Origin: HyVt-105 sp049975425
Lineage (GTDB): Bacteria; Bacteroidota; Bacteroidia; Bacteroidales; VadinHA17
Direction of reading: 5' to 3'
DNA: 15,945 nucleotides
Assembly: GCA_049975425.1 (NCBI GenBank)
Contig: JBNGDI010000051.1
Coordinates: forward strand, 1-15,945
Below are positions 7,419 through 15,300 of this stretch, in pieces. Numbering within the stretch: the first letter of the stretch is position 1; each line of letters opens with the position of its first letter. Below the pieces are notes generated by a model, which saw only the letters and a program-made list of their open reading frames with translations, was not told the origin of the DNA and did not search any database. The position numbers and the translations under genes are program-made.

Positions 7419-7436
7419 TTGTGAAAATAATAACAT
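7419..7436. promoter_or_regulatory. Probable Rex operator before the hydrogenase operon
   Basis: TTGTGAAAATAATAACAT keeps the full left half TTGTGAA of the Rex consensus and ACA of the right half at the correct spacing. It is directly downstream of the candidate promoter and 4 nt before the first start codon. In this position Rex would repress the hydrogenase operon at low NADH. Confidence 0.5.
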
Positions 7437-7440
7437 AACC

Positions 7441-8439
7441 ATGACCAAACATTATCTCATTTCGCATGAGAACTGGGATAAGGTCCTAAGCCGGGCGATC
7501 AGCAAATACCACCTATACGCACCGGTGATCAGGGAAAACCATCAGGATTACATACTGGTTGAGCAGGAACAGGACATCTCCCATATTATTTATAATACGG
7601 CCAAGCCGGCAAGTCCGCTAAAAACATTTTTTCTTCCCGTTAAGGAAAATGTGGTGAGGGAACCGGAAGGATCACCCAGGATCATCCTGGGGATTCCTCC
7701 CTGCGACCTGGCGGGGCTGGAAATGCTCGATACATTCTATCTGGAGGAGCCATACGTGGATCCATACTACAAGGACAGGAGGGAAAACACCCTGCTGATA
7801 GGCACAGACTGCTTTACAGCCCAGGAACACTGCCACTGTACTACTTACGGAGTCAGTCCCGCTGTTGAAAAATACGCAGATATCAGGCTCGCTTCCCATG
7901 AAGGGAATATGTATCTGACGGTACTTTCCGGAAAAGGGGAAGAATTTGTGCAGGAATACATAGCAGGAGATGCAAGGGAAACCGACGAAAGCCGGATAGC
8001 CCCGGTACGGGAGAAATCCGGGCAGCTGAAAAAGGAACTGGAGCAACGCAACAGCCGGCTTCCGGGATATGAGCGGACTGGTGTTCTCATCAGGAAAAGC
8101 GGAGAAGATATATGGGAAAAATATGCCGCCGATTGTGTTAGCTGCGGGGCCTGTTCCAGCATCTGCCCCACCTGTACCTGTTTTTTGCTGATTGACCGGC
8201 CGGAGTTTGAAAAAGTACGCAGCCTGGATACCTGTCAGCATCCTGCCTTCGAACGGGTAGCGGCAGGGGAAGACCCGCTGCATTCAAAACCCGCCCGTTT
8301 CAGGAATCGCTACCTGTGCAAATACGTGTGGAGGCCGGAAAAATACAACACCCTGGCCTGTACGGGTTGCGGACGGTGTATTGAAGCCTGTATAGCCAGG
8401 ATCAATAAAAACGAACTGTTTGTTGAACTTAATACCTAA
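7441..8439 (+). CDS. hydB: Iron-sulfur electron-transfer subunit, HydB (sulfhydrogenase beta)/AsrA-like
   Basis: This 332-residue protein resembles the beta subunit of soluble group 3b sulfhydrogenases and AsrA of anaerobic sulfite reductase, which pass electrons between an FAD/NAD(P)H subunit and the catalytic unit. Conserved family segments are GIPPCDLAGLEMLD (Cys88) and DCFTAQEHCHC (C124, C131, C133). The C-terminal part has two [4Fe-4S] motifs: C232-x2-C235-x2-C238-x3-C242 and C307-x2-C310-x2-C313-x3-C317. The second lacks the proline that normally follows the last cysteine. No signal peptide or membrane segment is visible, so it should be cytoplasmic. It is the first gene of the operon, 11 nt before its HydG-like partner. 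The symbol is given by homology; here the catalytic partner is a group 4 and not a group 3b enzyme. Confidence 0.85.
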   Translation: MTKHYLISHENWDKVLSRAISKYHLYAPVIRENHQDYILVEQEQDISHIIYNTAKPASPLKTFFLPVKENVVREPEGSPRIILGIPPCDLAGLEMLDTFYLEEPYVDPYYKDRRENTLLIGTDCFTAQEHCHCTTYGVSPAVEKYADIRLASHEGNMYLTVLSGKGEEFVQEYIAGDARETDESRIAPVREKSGQLKKELEQRNSRLPGYERTGVLIRKSGEDIWEKYAADCVSCGACSSICPTCTCFLLIDRPEFEKVRSLDTCQHPAFERVAAGEDPLHSKPARFRNRYLCKYVWRPEKYNTLACTGCGRCIEACIARINKNELFVELNT

Positions 8440-8450
8440 TTCTTCCATCC

Positions 8451-9311
8451 ATGCCGGAAGCAACTGCCAGAACCAGATCAAAAACCCGGAAGCCTGCCCG
8501 GAATATGTATACACCTTTGCCGGCCACGGTAGAAAAGGTAATTGATGAATCGCCGACGATCAAAACCATTGCCATGATCCCCGACGAGGAATTTTCATTC
8601 AAGACAGGCGAATTCATTGAGCTCACCATTCCGGGTGTTGGTGAAGCGCCCTTCACCCCTTCTTCCTCTCCCCTGGAGACAAAAAGGATGGAGGTAACGG
8701 TCATGAAAACGGGTTATGTAACCGATTACATTCACCGCCTGAAAAAAGGCGACCGGGTGGGCATCAGGGGGCCGTTCGGAAGAGGTTATCCCCTGGAAGA
8801 TATGTACGGAAAAGAGATCCTGATTCTGGGAGGAGGATGCGGATTTGCCCCCATACGGTCGCTGTTGTATAACCTCATGGCTGAAAAGGACCAATTCCGG
8901 AAGGTAACCCTGTGTTACGGGTCGAAAACACCGGAGGAATGCATTTACAAGCCCTTTATCAACGAACTGCGAAGTGTGGAAAAATTCGAAGTGTTGCGAA
9001 GCGTGGACAAGCCCGATGAAACCTGGGAGGAGGCCGTGGGGGTGGTCACCGTTCTGCTCGATGAGATCCGGGTTGACATTCCGAATGCGGTAGCCGTGGT
9101 GTGCGGCCCGCCGATCATGATGAAGTTCGGGACATTCAAACTGCTGGAGATGGGATTCCCGGAGAATAAAATATTCCTTTCAATGGAAAAGAACATGTCG
9201 TGCGGCCTGGGCAAATGCGGCCATTGCACCATGGGAAAATACTTCGTGTGCAAGGACGGGCCGGTATTCACCTATGATGAGATCAAAGACCAGCCCGATA
9301 TATGGTCATAA
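8451..9311 (+). CDS. hydG: FAD/NAD(P)H-binding oxidoreductase subunit, HydG (sulfhydrogenase gamma)/AsrB-like
   Basis: The 286-residue protein belongs to the ferredoxin-NADP reductase-like group that includes HydG, AsrB and PyrK. The FAD domain carries EAPFTPSSSP (65-74). The nucleotide-binding domain carries GGGCGFAPIR (127-136) and CGPP (218-221). The C-terminal [2Fe-2S] ligands are C251, C256, C259 and C267. It would oxidise or reduce NAD(P)H and exchange electrons with the HydB-like subunit upstream. NADH versus NADPH preference cannot be read. The first 20 residues are basic and outside the family core; an ATG at 8505 (codon 19) could be the real start, but the 8451 start gives a normal 11-nt spacing to the previous gene. 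Confidence 0.9.
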   Translation: MPEATARTRSKTRKPARNMYTPLPATVEKVIDESPTIKTIAMIPDEEFSFKTGEFIELTIPGVGEAPFTPSSSPLETKRMEVTVMKTGYVTDYIHRLKKGDRVGIRGPFGRGYPLEDMYGKEILILGGGCGFAPIRSLLYNLMAEKDQFRKVTLCYGSKTPEECIYKPFINELRSVEKFEVLRSVDKPDETWEEAVGVVTVLLDEIRVDIPNAVAVVCGPPIMMKFGTFKLLEMGFPENKIFLSMEKNMSCGLGKCGHCTMGKYFVCKDGPVFTYDEIKDQPDIWS

Positions 9312-9328
9312 AATAATATGGTATAGGA

Positions 9329-9799
9329 ATGAACAAGAAGATTCTGATTGACCTGATCAAAATACGCGACTTCCCCGCCATGGAAGTCGACGGAAAATAT
9401 TCCCCGGGATCCGACCGGGAAGGACTCCGGTCTGTGAGGGAAGAAGCCATCTTCTCATTCACCTGCCGGCGCTGCCTGGAGGCCCCCTGTATAGAGGTTT
9501 GCCCGGCAGAAGCCCTTGAAAAAGACGATACCGGCAAGGTGGTCAGAAATGTCAACCTGTGTGTACGCTGCAAATCGTGCGTTGCCATATGCCCCTTCGG
9601 CACACTGATGGACGATTTGTTCGAGATGAAGCCTCCGGCACGCGTGTTCGACCTGAATAATGACAAGGAACTGGACCTCTTTATCAGGGCCTGCCCGGAA
9701 GGCACCGTGAGTTATTACAACGGGGAAGAAGACCCGGAGAATCATATTTACAAGCTGAATGACAAGGTAATGGTGAAGGAATATATCTGGAACGTTTAA
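9329..9799 (+). CDS. Two-cluster [4Fe-4S] ferredoxin-type subunit
   Basis: The 156-residue protein has two cluster motifs: C46-x2-C49-x4-C54-x3-C58-P and C78-x2-C81-x2-C84-x3-C88-P. The first spacing, with four residues in the middle, is typical of HydN/HycB/DmsB-type electron-transfer subunits and not of the NuoI/MbhN type, in which both spacings are two. It sits between the diaphorase genes and the membrane hydrogenase genes, so it probably connects the HydBG-like module to the NuoB-like subunit. No separate NuoI-like gene is seen in the window, so it may take that place. About 65 residues after the second cluster are rich in acidic residues and unlike a known domain. Confidence 0.85.
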   Translation: MNKKILIDLIKIRDFPAMEVDGKYSPGSDREGLRSVREEAIFSFTCRRCLEAPCIEVCPAEALEKDDTGKVVRNVNLCVRCKSCVAICPFGTLMDDLFEMKPPARVFDLNNDKELDLFIRACPEGTVSYYNGEEDPENHIYKLNDKVMVKEYIWNV

Positions 9800-9811
9800 A
9801 GTAACACACCC

Positions 9812-10744
9812 ATGCTAAAGGACCTGTTCTTTTTTCTGGTTTATCCCGGGTTGCTTTTTGCAGGCGTTGCAGGAGGCTTTCTTTCCTGGTTCGACCGTAA
9901 GATCACCGCCATGGTGCAGTTTAGGAAAGGACCTCCCCTGCTGCAGCCTTACTACGATTTTCTGAAGCTCCTTCTGGTGAAAGAAACCATACTTCCGGCA
10001 AACGGTTCCAGGGGAATGTTCCTTCTGGCCCCGGTACTGGCAGTATTCGGAGCCACAGTAGCCTGTGTTCTCATTCTGTTGCCCATGCTCGGTTTTCACA
10101 CGGGATTTGCGGGCGATCTGATCGTGATCTTTTACCTGCTGGCCATTCCCTCGCTGATGTATATTCTCGGAGCCGTATCCTCAGGCAACCCCCTGGCGGC
10201 CGTGGGAGCATCACGGGAGATCAAGCTCATCCTGAGCTATGAGCTCACATTTCTGCTGGTGGTGGCCGGCGTAATCCTGAAATCGGGGATGTCGATCAGA
10301 ATGACCGACCTGCTGATGGCACAGGAAACCGGCGGAGCAGTGATCGGCAGTATATCAGGGATCCTTCTGTTCATCCCGGCCGTTTTCTGCATTCAGGCCA
10401 AGCTGGGACTGATACCGTTCGACATGGCCGAGGCGGAAACGGAAATCAACCACGGCTGCTTCATAGAATATTCAGGCATTTGCTACGCGCTGATCAAACT
10501 GTCTAAGTACATCCTGTTCCTGACCCTGCCGGCCTTCCTGGCCGCCCTGTTCATGAACGGACTGCACTGGGACGGGATCCAAATCCTGTGGTCGGTGCTC
10601 AAAATACTGGGTGTGGTATTGCTCCTGACCCTGATCAGGAATACCAACCCCCGTCTCAAAATCCATCAGGCCATGAAATTCTTTTTCCTGTATATGAACC
10701 TGCTGGTGATCATTGCCTATATACTGATTGCATTGGGAATTTAA
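9812..10744 (+). CDS. mbhM: Membrane anchor subunit, NuoH/EchB/MbhM family
   Basis: This is the complex-I subunit 1 homologue that holds the peripheral hydrogenase arm to the membrane and forms the start of the proton path. The 310-residue protein has about eight hydrophobic helices. The family signatures are VQFRKGPPLLQPYYDFLKLL (35-54) and, in the loop starting near residue 203, FDMAEAETEINHGCFIEYSG with its conserved acidic residues. It lies 12 nt after the ferredoxin gene, and its stop is 12 nt before the small-subunit gene, in the same frame. EchB and MbhM cannot be told apart by eye; the Mrp genes downstream favour the Mbh type. Confidence 0.92.
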   Translation: MLKDLFFFLVYPGLLFAGVAGGFLSWFDRKITAMVQFRKGPPLLQPYYDFLKLLLVKETILPANGSRGMFLLAPVLAVFGATVACVLILLPMLGFHTGFAGDLIVIFYLLAIPSLMYILGAVSSGNPLAAVGASREIKLILSYELTFLLVVAGVILKSGMSIRMTDLLMAQETGGAVIGSISGILLFIPAVFCIQAKLGLIPFDMAEAETEINHGCFIEYSGICYALIKLSKYILFLTLPAFLAALFMNGLHWDGIQILWSVLKILGVVLLLTLIRNTNPRLKIHQAMKFFFLYMNLLVIIAYILIALGI

Positions 10745-10756
10745 AAAAATACTGCA

Positions 10757-11191
10757 TTGGCATTCAAAGATTTCATATTCAGAAAATCGCTCTGGCTCTT
10801 CCATTTCGGCGGGGCCTCGTGCAACAACTGTGACATCGAGATCCTCGATTGCCTCACACCACGGTACGATGTGGAACGATTCGGCATGCTGCTGGTGGGG
10901 AGCATCCGCCATGCCGATGTTTTACTGGTCAATGGTTCGATCAACCATAAAGACAAGGAAAGACTGCTGGAACTTTACAGGCAGGCCCCCAAGCCCATTC
11001 TGGTGGTGGCCATCGGAGCCTGCGGCTGCACCGGCGGGATCTTCGCCGGAGGATACCCCTTTGCGGGGCCGGTGGATCAGATTATCCCGGTAGATGCCTA
11101 TATCCCGGGATGCCCGCCCAAACCCGAGGCCATTCTCTCAGGGATTGTCCAACTTATTGAGAAGAAAAAAACCGAGAAAGCCCATGCTTGA
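10757..11191 (+). CDS. mbhJ: Hydrogenase small subunit, NuoB/EchC/MbhJ family
   Basis: This subunit holds the proximal [4Fe-4S] cluster next to the [NiFe] site. The 144-residue protein has C22-x2-C25 (SCNNCDIEIL), C89 in GACGCTGG and C119 in PGCPPKPEAI, the expected four ligands; Cys91 is extra. The start codon is TTG. It is the only usable start, since an in-frame stop (that of the preceding gene) is 12 nt upstream and no ATG occurs before the conserved region. Its last 8 nt overlap the start of the next gene, implying translational coupling. The short length and lack of a signal peptide fit cytoplasm-facing group 4 hydrogenases. Confidence 0.93.
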   Translation: MAFKDFIFRKSLWLFHFGGASCNNCDIEILDCLTPRYDVERFGMLLVGSIRHADVLLVNGSINHKDKERLLELYRQAPKPILVVAIGACGCTGGIFAGGYPFAGPVDQIIPVDAYIPGCPPKPEAILSGIVQLIEKKKTEKAHA

Positions 11192-11639
11192 CACGAAAAC
11201 TTTCATAGCCAGCACCCGGCAGAAATTCGGACCTTCCATCATGAATGTGGAGGTTAAGAGCGAAAAGCGGGCCACCCTGTCGATCGAACCGAAGGTCCTG
11301 CTGAACATTTCCAACTTCCTGTACAGCTACCTGAACTTCCGGTTCATCATTGCTTCGGCCATGCATACCCGCCGGGGATTTGAAATCTACTACCATTTCT
11401 CGAACGACCCGGCAGGGCTGGTCCTGAACCTGCATGTGGTGATTCCGGAAGACAAGCCCGAGATCGAGTCGCTGGCCAATACCTTCGAAGGAGCCAACTG
11501 GATTGAACGGGAAATGCATGAACTGTTCGGGATCACCTTTCTCAACCATCCCGAACCCGAACCACTTTTGTCGGAAGGCAACTGGGCCCTGGGCGTTTAC
11601 CCGTACAGAAAAGATGCCAAGGAACTTAAAAAGGAATAA
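11184..11639 (+). CDS. mbhK: NuoC/EchD/MbhK-like 30-kDa subunit
   Basis: This 151-residue protein is the NuoC homologue that packs against the large subunit. The family signature is at 105-117, NWIEREMHELFGI, followed by a proline-rich NHPEPEPLL. The start is the ATG at 11184, inside the end of the preceding gene; an open frame extends upstream, but codons before 11184 are a shadow of the small-subunit gene and do not resemble the family. The stop is 2 nt from the large-subunit ATG. Confidence 0.92.
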   Translation: MLDTKTFIASTRQKFGPSIMNVEVKSEKRATLSIEPKVLLNISNFLYSYLNFRFIIASAMHTRRGFEIYYHFSNDPAGLVLNLHVVIPEDKPEIESLANTFEGANWIEREMHELFGITFLNHPEPEPLLSEGNWALGVYPYRKDAKELKKE

Positions 11640-11641
11640 CC

Positions 11642-12835
11642 ATGTCCAACACCAAAATCATACCGGTAGGACCCTACCACCCGCTGCAGGAAGAACCCGA
11701 ACTGTTCAAGCTTTACTGTGAGGGGGAGATCGTAAAAGACATCAAGTGGGAAACCGGTTACAACCACCGGGGGATCGAAAAGCTGGCAGAATCGAAAACC
11801 TTCGATCAGGTATTCTTTCTGGTGGAAAGGATCTGCGGGATCTGCTCCACCTCGCACCCGTTTGCTTTTGCCAACGCCATGGAAGAGATTGCGGGAGTGG
11901 ATATTCCCAACCGGGCCAAATACATCCGGTCAATCATTGGCGAGCTGGAAAGGATACACAGCCATCTACTGTGGGTGGGGCTGGCCGGTCATTTTCTGGG
12001 ATACAACACGGTATTCATGTGGGCATGGAAATACCGCGAACCCATTCTCGACCTTTTCGAAATGATCACAGGCAACCGGAACAGCTATGCCATGTTCAAG
12101 GTTGGAGGGGTACGGAGGGATATTCCCATGGCCCTGATCCCTGAAGTAAGAAAAGCCATGGACGGATTCAAACCCAAGCTCGATCTGCTGATAGGGGCGG
12201 TTATGGACGACCCCGTAATCCATGCCCGTACCAAAGGAGTGGGGGTGCTGACTCACCAGGACATTATCCAGTTTGCAGCGGTTGGGCCCACCGCAAGAGC
12301 TTCCGGCGTGGATATCGACGTGAGGCGTGACGACCCCTACGCAGCCTACGATATGGTCGACTGGAAAGTGATTGTTACCGGCGAGGGAGATGTGTTTGCC
12401 AAAGCCTATGTAAGGTTGCTTGAGATGGTGGAATCGGTGTCGATCATCGAGCAATGCCTCGACGGGCTGGAGAAAGAACCCGAGGGCGACACCGAGGTAA
12501 AGGTAAAAAACATACCCGAAGGAATGGGAACCGGCCGGGCCGAAGCTCCCCGGGGCGAGGTATTCCATTTTGTGGTTACCGACGGGGGTTATGGTCCCGT
12601 GCGGCACAAGATCAGGGCCCCCAGCTATGTGAACATTGCCACCTTCAAGAAATCCTGCATCGGGCAAACCATTTCCGATGCCACGATTTCCCTGGCCGCC
12701 GTGGATCCCTGCTACTGTTGCACTGAACGGATGGCTGTGGCCGTGGATCAGCGGACAGGAGACATGCTGTATTCGGGGGAAGACCTGCTGAGGCTTTCCC
12801 ACATGAAAACCGAGGAAATCCGTAAGAAACTATAA
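11642..12835 (+). CDS. mbhL: Group 4 [NiFe]-hydrogenase large (catalytic) subunit, MbhL/EchE-like
   Basis: The catalytic subunit carries the NiFe(CN)2CO centre and reduces protons or oxidises H2 on the cytoplasmic side. The 397-residue protein has both nickel-binding motifs intact. The N-terminal one is C65-x2-C68 in ERICGICSTSH, with H72. The C-terminal one is C357-x2-C360 in DPCYCCTER. It is therefore a true hydrogenase and not one of the complex-I or Mbs/Mbx relatives that lost these cysteines. About 34 residues follow Arg363. They resemble the retained tail of archaeal MbhL proteins as I remember them, so cleavage by a maturation protease is uncertain, and no protease gene is seen in the window. 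An internal segment around 285-305 is highly charged. Confidence 0.95.
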   Translation: MSNTKIIPVGPYHPLQEEPELFKLYCEGEIVKDIKWETGYNHRGIEKLAESKTFDQVFFLVERICGICSTSHPFAFANAMEEIAGVDIPNRAKYIRSIIGELERIHSHLLWVGLAGHFLGYNTVFMWAWKYREPILDLFEMITGNRNSYAMFKVGGVRRDIPMALIPEVRKAMDGFKPKLDLLIGAVMDDPVIHARTKGVGVLTHQDIIQFAAVGPTARASGVDIDVRRDDPYAAYDMVDWKVIVTGEGDVFAKAYVRLLEMVESVSIIEQCLDGLEKEPEGDTEVKVKNIPEGMGTGRAEAPRGEVFHFVVTDGGYGPVRHKIRAPSYVNIATFKKSCIGQTISDATISLAAVDPCYCCTERMAVAVDQRTGDMLYSGEDLLRLSHMKTEEIRKKL

Positions 12836-12844
12836 TACCATTCC

Positions 12845-14722
12845 ATGACTGAACTGAATTATATCATCCTGCTGCCCATTGCTGCCGGGATCATCCTGTT
12901 CGCCTTCCCACGGGGAACAAGGATATTAAAAGGCATCCTGGCACTGATGACGGGCCTGGTCGCCCTGGTATTTGCCGTGAGGCTGTTTGGCCTGGAAAAC
13001 GGCATTCACACCGCTGACCTGGTGCCGGCCGGTATGGCTGCCGGCAGTCTGTTTAACCGGATGATGCAGGGAATCAGCGAATTTTGCACCTTCAACATCG
13101 ATCCGCTCAGCAGGTTTATCACCCTGTGCACCACGGTTTTCACGGTACTGATCACTGTATATTCCCTGGCATGCATGAAAGGGGAGCGGGAAATCAGGCA
13201 TTTCTATCCCTATGTACTGCTGACCCTGGGGCTGACCACAGGAGCCGTTCTGACTGACAACCTCCTGTTTTTCATCACCTTCTGGGGAATCCTGGGAATC
13301 ACACTGTACAAGCTGATCCCGGGGCATGACGAAGCCGGCTCGGCAGCAGCGAAGAAGACCCTGATCATGATCGGGGCATCTGACGGAATCATGCTGCTCG
13401 GGATCGGGATCATATGGAGAATTTACGGGACCCTATCAATGTCGGCCCTTGACATACCCACTACCTATCCCGTACTGGTGGCAGCTTTCCTTACCCTTGT
13501 AACAGGAAGCTTCACCAAAGCAGGAGCCTTCCCTTTCCACACCTGGATCCCCGATTATACGCAGAAAGCTCCCGCCGCCTCCTCGGCCCTGCTTCCGGCT
13601 TCACTGGACAAGCTGCTGGGGATTTATTTCCTTGCCAGGCTCTGTGTGGACATGTTCATTCTGGAAGGTTGGCTGGTATTCGTGCTATTGCTGGTCGGGG
13701 TCATGACCATTATTTTTGCCGTGATGATGGCACTGATCCAGCACGAGTACAAAAAGCTGCTGGGGTACCATGCCGTTTCACAGGTGGGCTACATGGTGGT
13801 GGGGCTGGCTCTGGGAACCCCCCTGGGTATTGCCGGAGGGTTGTTCCATATGATCAACAATGCCATTTACAAATCGGGATTGTTCCTGGTAGCAGGCAAC
13901 GTGGAAAAAGCCACCGGAAAGAACGATCTGGACAACCTGGGCGGATTGTCGAAGGCCATGCCGCTTACATTTGTGGCAGCCCTCATTTTTGCCCTTTCCA
14001 TCTCAGGTGTCCCGCCGTTGAACGGTTTCGCCTCGAAATGGCTCATCTACCAGGGGATCATTGATTTCGGCACCCAACCGGGAGCAGCAAACCAGATATG
14101 GTACATCTGGCTGGGACTGGCCGTACTGGGATCGGCCCTGACGCTGGCCAGCTTCATCAAGTTTGTTGCCGGCATCTTTCTGGGAAGAAAAAGCAAAACG
14201 CTGGACAAAGTCAGGGAGGTCAGTCCGCTTATGTGGGGTCCCGGGATCCTGCTTGCCCTGGTTTGCCTGGTTTTCGGAATTTTTGCCGCCTCATGGGTGG
14301 TTCCCAGGATCATCATGCCGCTGTACGGTTCTTTCGAGTACACGGGCATCTGGCAATCCACCACAGTCTCCATTCTGATTCTGGCCTCCATTGTGCTGGG
14401 TGTGTTAATTTACTGGCTGGCCGGGGGCCACCGGTTTCGCACCGACGAAATATTTATCGGCGGTGAAACCACAAGGGACCAGACAGATTTTCCGGTAACC
14501 GGATTCTACAAAACCATTCAGTCTTTCAGGTTTTTCTCCGTGATTTACAAGCAGGCAGAAAAGAAATGGTTTGACATCTACGATGTTACGGCAAAAATTG
14601 TGTTTTCACTGGGGAACCTTCTGAGTAAAGCTCATACCGGCGTTCTGACAGCCTATGCCATCTGGATCTTTGCCGGGCTGGTGCTGTTCATGCTGATCCT
14701 GTTTCAATTCATAATTCTCTGA
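12845..14722 (+). CDS. NuoL/MrpA-like antiporter-type ion-translocating subunit
   Basis: This 625-residue, strongly hydrophobic protein belongs to the antiporter-like family of complex I and Mrp complexes. The core shows KAGAFPFHTWIPDYTQKAP (225-243), with the conserved lysine and the PFHTW motif, followed by the ASSALLPASLDKLLG segment and a later QVGYMVVGLALG. The C-terminal 130 residues form an extension with further hydrophobic segments and a final membrane helix, recalling NuoL and the N-terminal part of MrpA more than MbhH or NuoN. It probably moves H+ or Na+ in response to electron transfer. It starts 9 nt after the large subunit and ends 5 nt before the MbhD/E-like gene. Confidence 0.9.
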   Translation: MTELNYIILLPIAAGIILFAFPRGTRILKGILALMTGLVALVFAVRLFGLENGIHTADLVPAGMAAGSLFNRMMQGISEFCTFNIDPLSRFITLCTTVFTVLITVYSLACMKGEREIRHFYPYVLLTLGLTTGAVLTDNLLFFITFWGILGITLYKLIPGHDEAGSAAAKKTLIMIGASDGIMLLGIGIIWRIYGTLSMSALDIPTTYPVLVAAFLTLVTGSFTKAGAFPFHTWIPDYTQKAPAASSALLPASLDKLLGIYFLARLCVDMFILEGWLVFVLLLVGVMTIIFAVMMALIQHEYKKLLGYHAVSQVGYMVVGLALGTPLGIAGGLFHMINNAIYKSGLFLVAGNVEKATGKNDLDNLGGLSKAMPLTFVAALIFALSISGVPPLNGFASKWLIYQGIIDFGTQPGAANQIWYIWLGLAVLGSALTLASFIKFVAGIFLGRKSKTLDKVREVSPLMWGPGILLALVCLVFGIFAASWVVPRIIMPLYGSFEYTGIWQSTTVSILILASIVLGVLIYWLAGGHRFRTDEIFIGGETTRDQTDFPVTGFYKTIQSFRFFSVIYKQAEKKWFDIYDVTAKIVFSLGNLLSKAHTGVLTAYAIWIFAGLVLFMLILFQFIIL

Positions 14723-14727
14723 CCGCT

Positions 14728-15288
14728 ATGGAAATCATTCTTTCTTTCATACTGATCTTTATGATTCTCGGGGCCATTTTTTCCCTCCATGCAAAAGATC
14801 TCCTGTCGGCCCTTGTGTCTATGGGGATTGTAGGGTACGGCCTGGTCATCTGTTTTCTGTTGCTCAAGGCGCCCGATCTGGCCATTGTACAGATTGTGGT
14901 GGAAACCATTACACTGATTATCATGGTGGCGATCGTTCTGGACAGCACCCGTCACGAGCTGAAGGAAAAGGCGGCCATAAGGCACGATGGCCAGTCGTTT
15001 ATGAATACCCGGCTGGTTGGGAATATTTTCATCGCTGTTTTTCTCGGACTGGTTCTGTTTTACAGCTTCCGCCTGGCTTCCGCCCATCTCACGGAATTCG
15101 GTGAACACGGTTTGAGAATGGCAAGGGCCTATATGGAAGGAGCAGCCGGGAAGACAGGAAGCGTGAACCTGGTAACAGGTGTTCTGTTCGATTTCAGGGG
15201 ATACGACACCCTGGGAGAAGCCACTATTCTCTTCACCGCGGTGGTGGGAGTACTTACTGTATTGAGACTGAAAGGAAAACATTCATAA
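14728..15288 (+). CDS. Fused MbhD-MbhE-like membrane subunit (MrpA C-terminal part)
   Basis: The 186-residue protein joins two parts that are separate proteins in archaeal Mbh. Residues 1-75 are a DUF4040/MbhD-like three-helix unit with KAPDLAIVQIVVET (47-60), including the buried Lys and Glu of the family. Residues 95-186 are MbhE-like, with one helix, a loop, and FDFRGYDTLGE (154-164) before the last helix. In Mrp antiporters both parts form the C-terminus of MrpA. With the preceding NuoL-like gene this makes a split MrpA. The subunit should be part of the sodium/proton-translocating membrane arm. Confidence 0.85.
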   Translation: MEIILSFILIFMILGAIFSLHAKDLLSALVSMGIVGYGLVICFLLLKAPDLAIVQIVVETITLIIMVAIVLDSTRHELKEKAAIRHDGQSFMNTRLVGNIFIAVFLGLVLFYSFRLASAHLTEFGEHGLRMARAYMEGAAGKTGSVNLVTGVLFDFRGYDTLGEATILFTAVVGVLTVLRLKGKHS

Positions 15289-15300
15289 AATCAGGTAATC

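Noticed and set aside
11966..12802. 278-codon minus-strand open frame
   Set aside because: It is antisense to the hydrogenase large subunit, which has both nickel motifs.
7441..12835. The operon as a respiratory complex I (nuo) operon
   Set aside because: The NuoD-like subunit has the four nickel-binding cysteines lost in complex I, and NuoE/F/G/I-type genes are absent while HydBG and Mrp genes are present.
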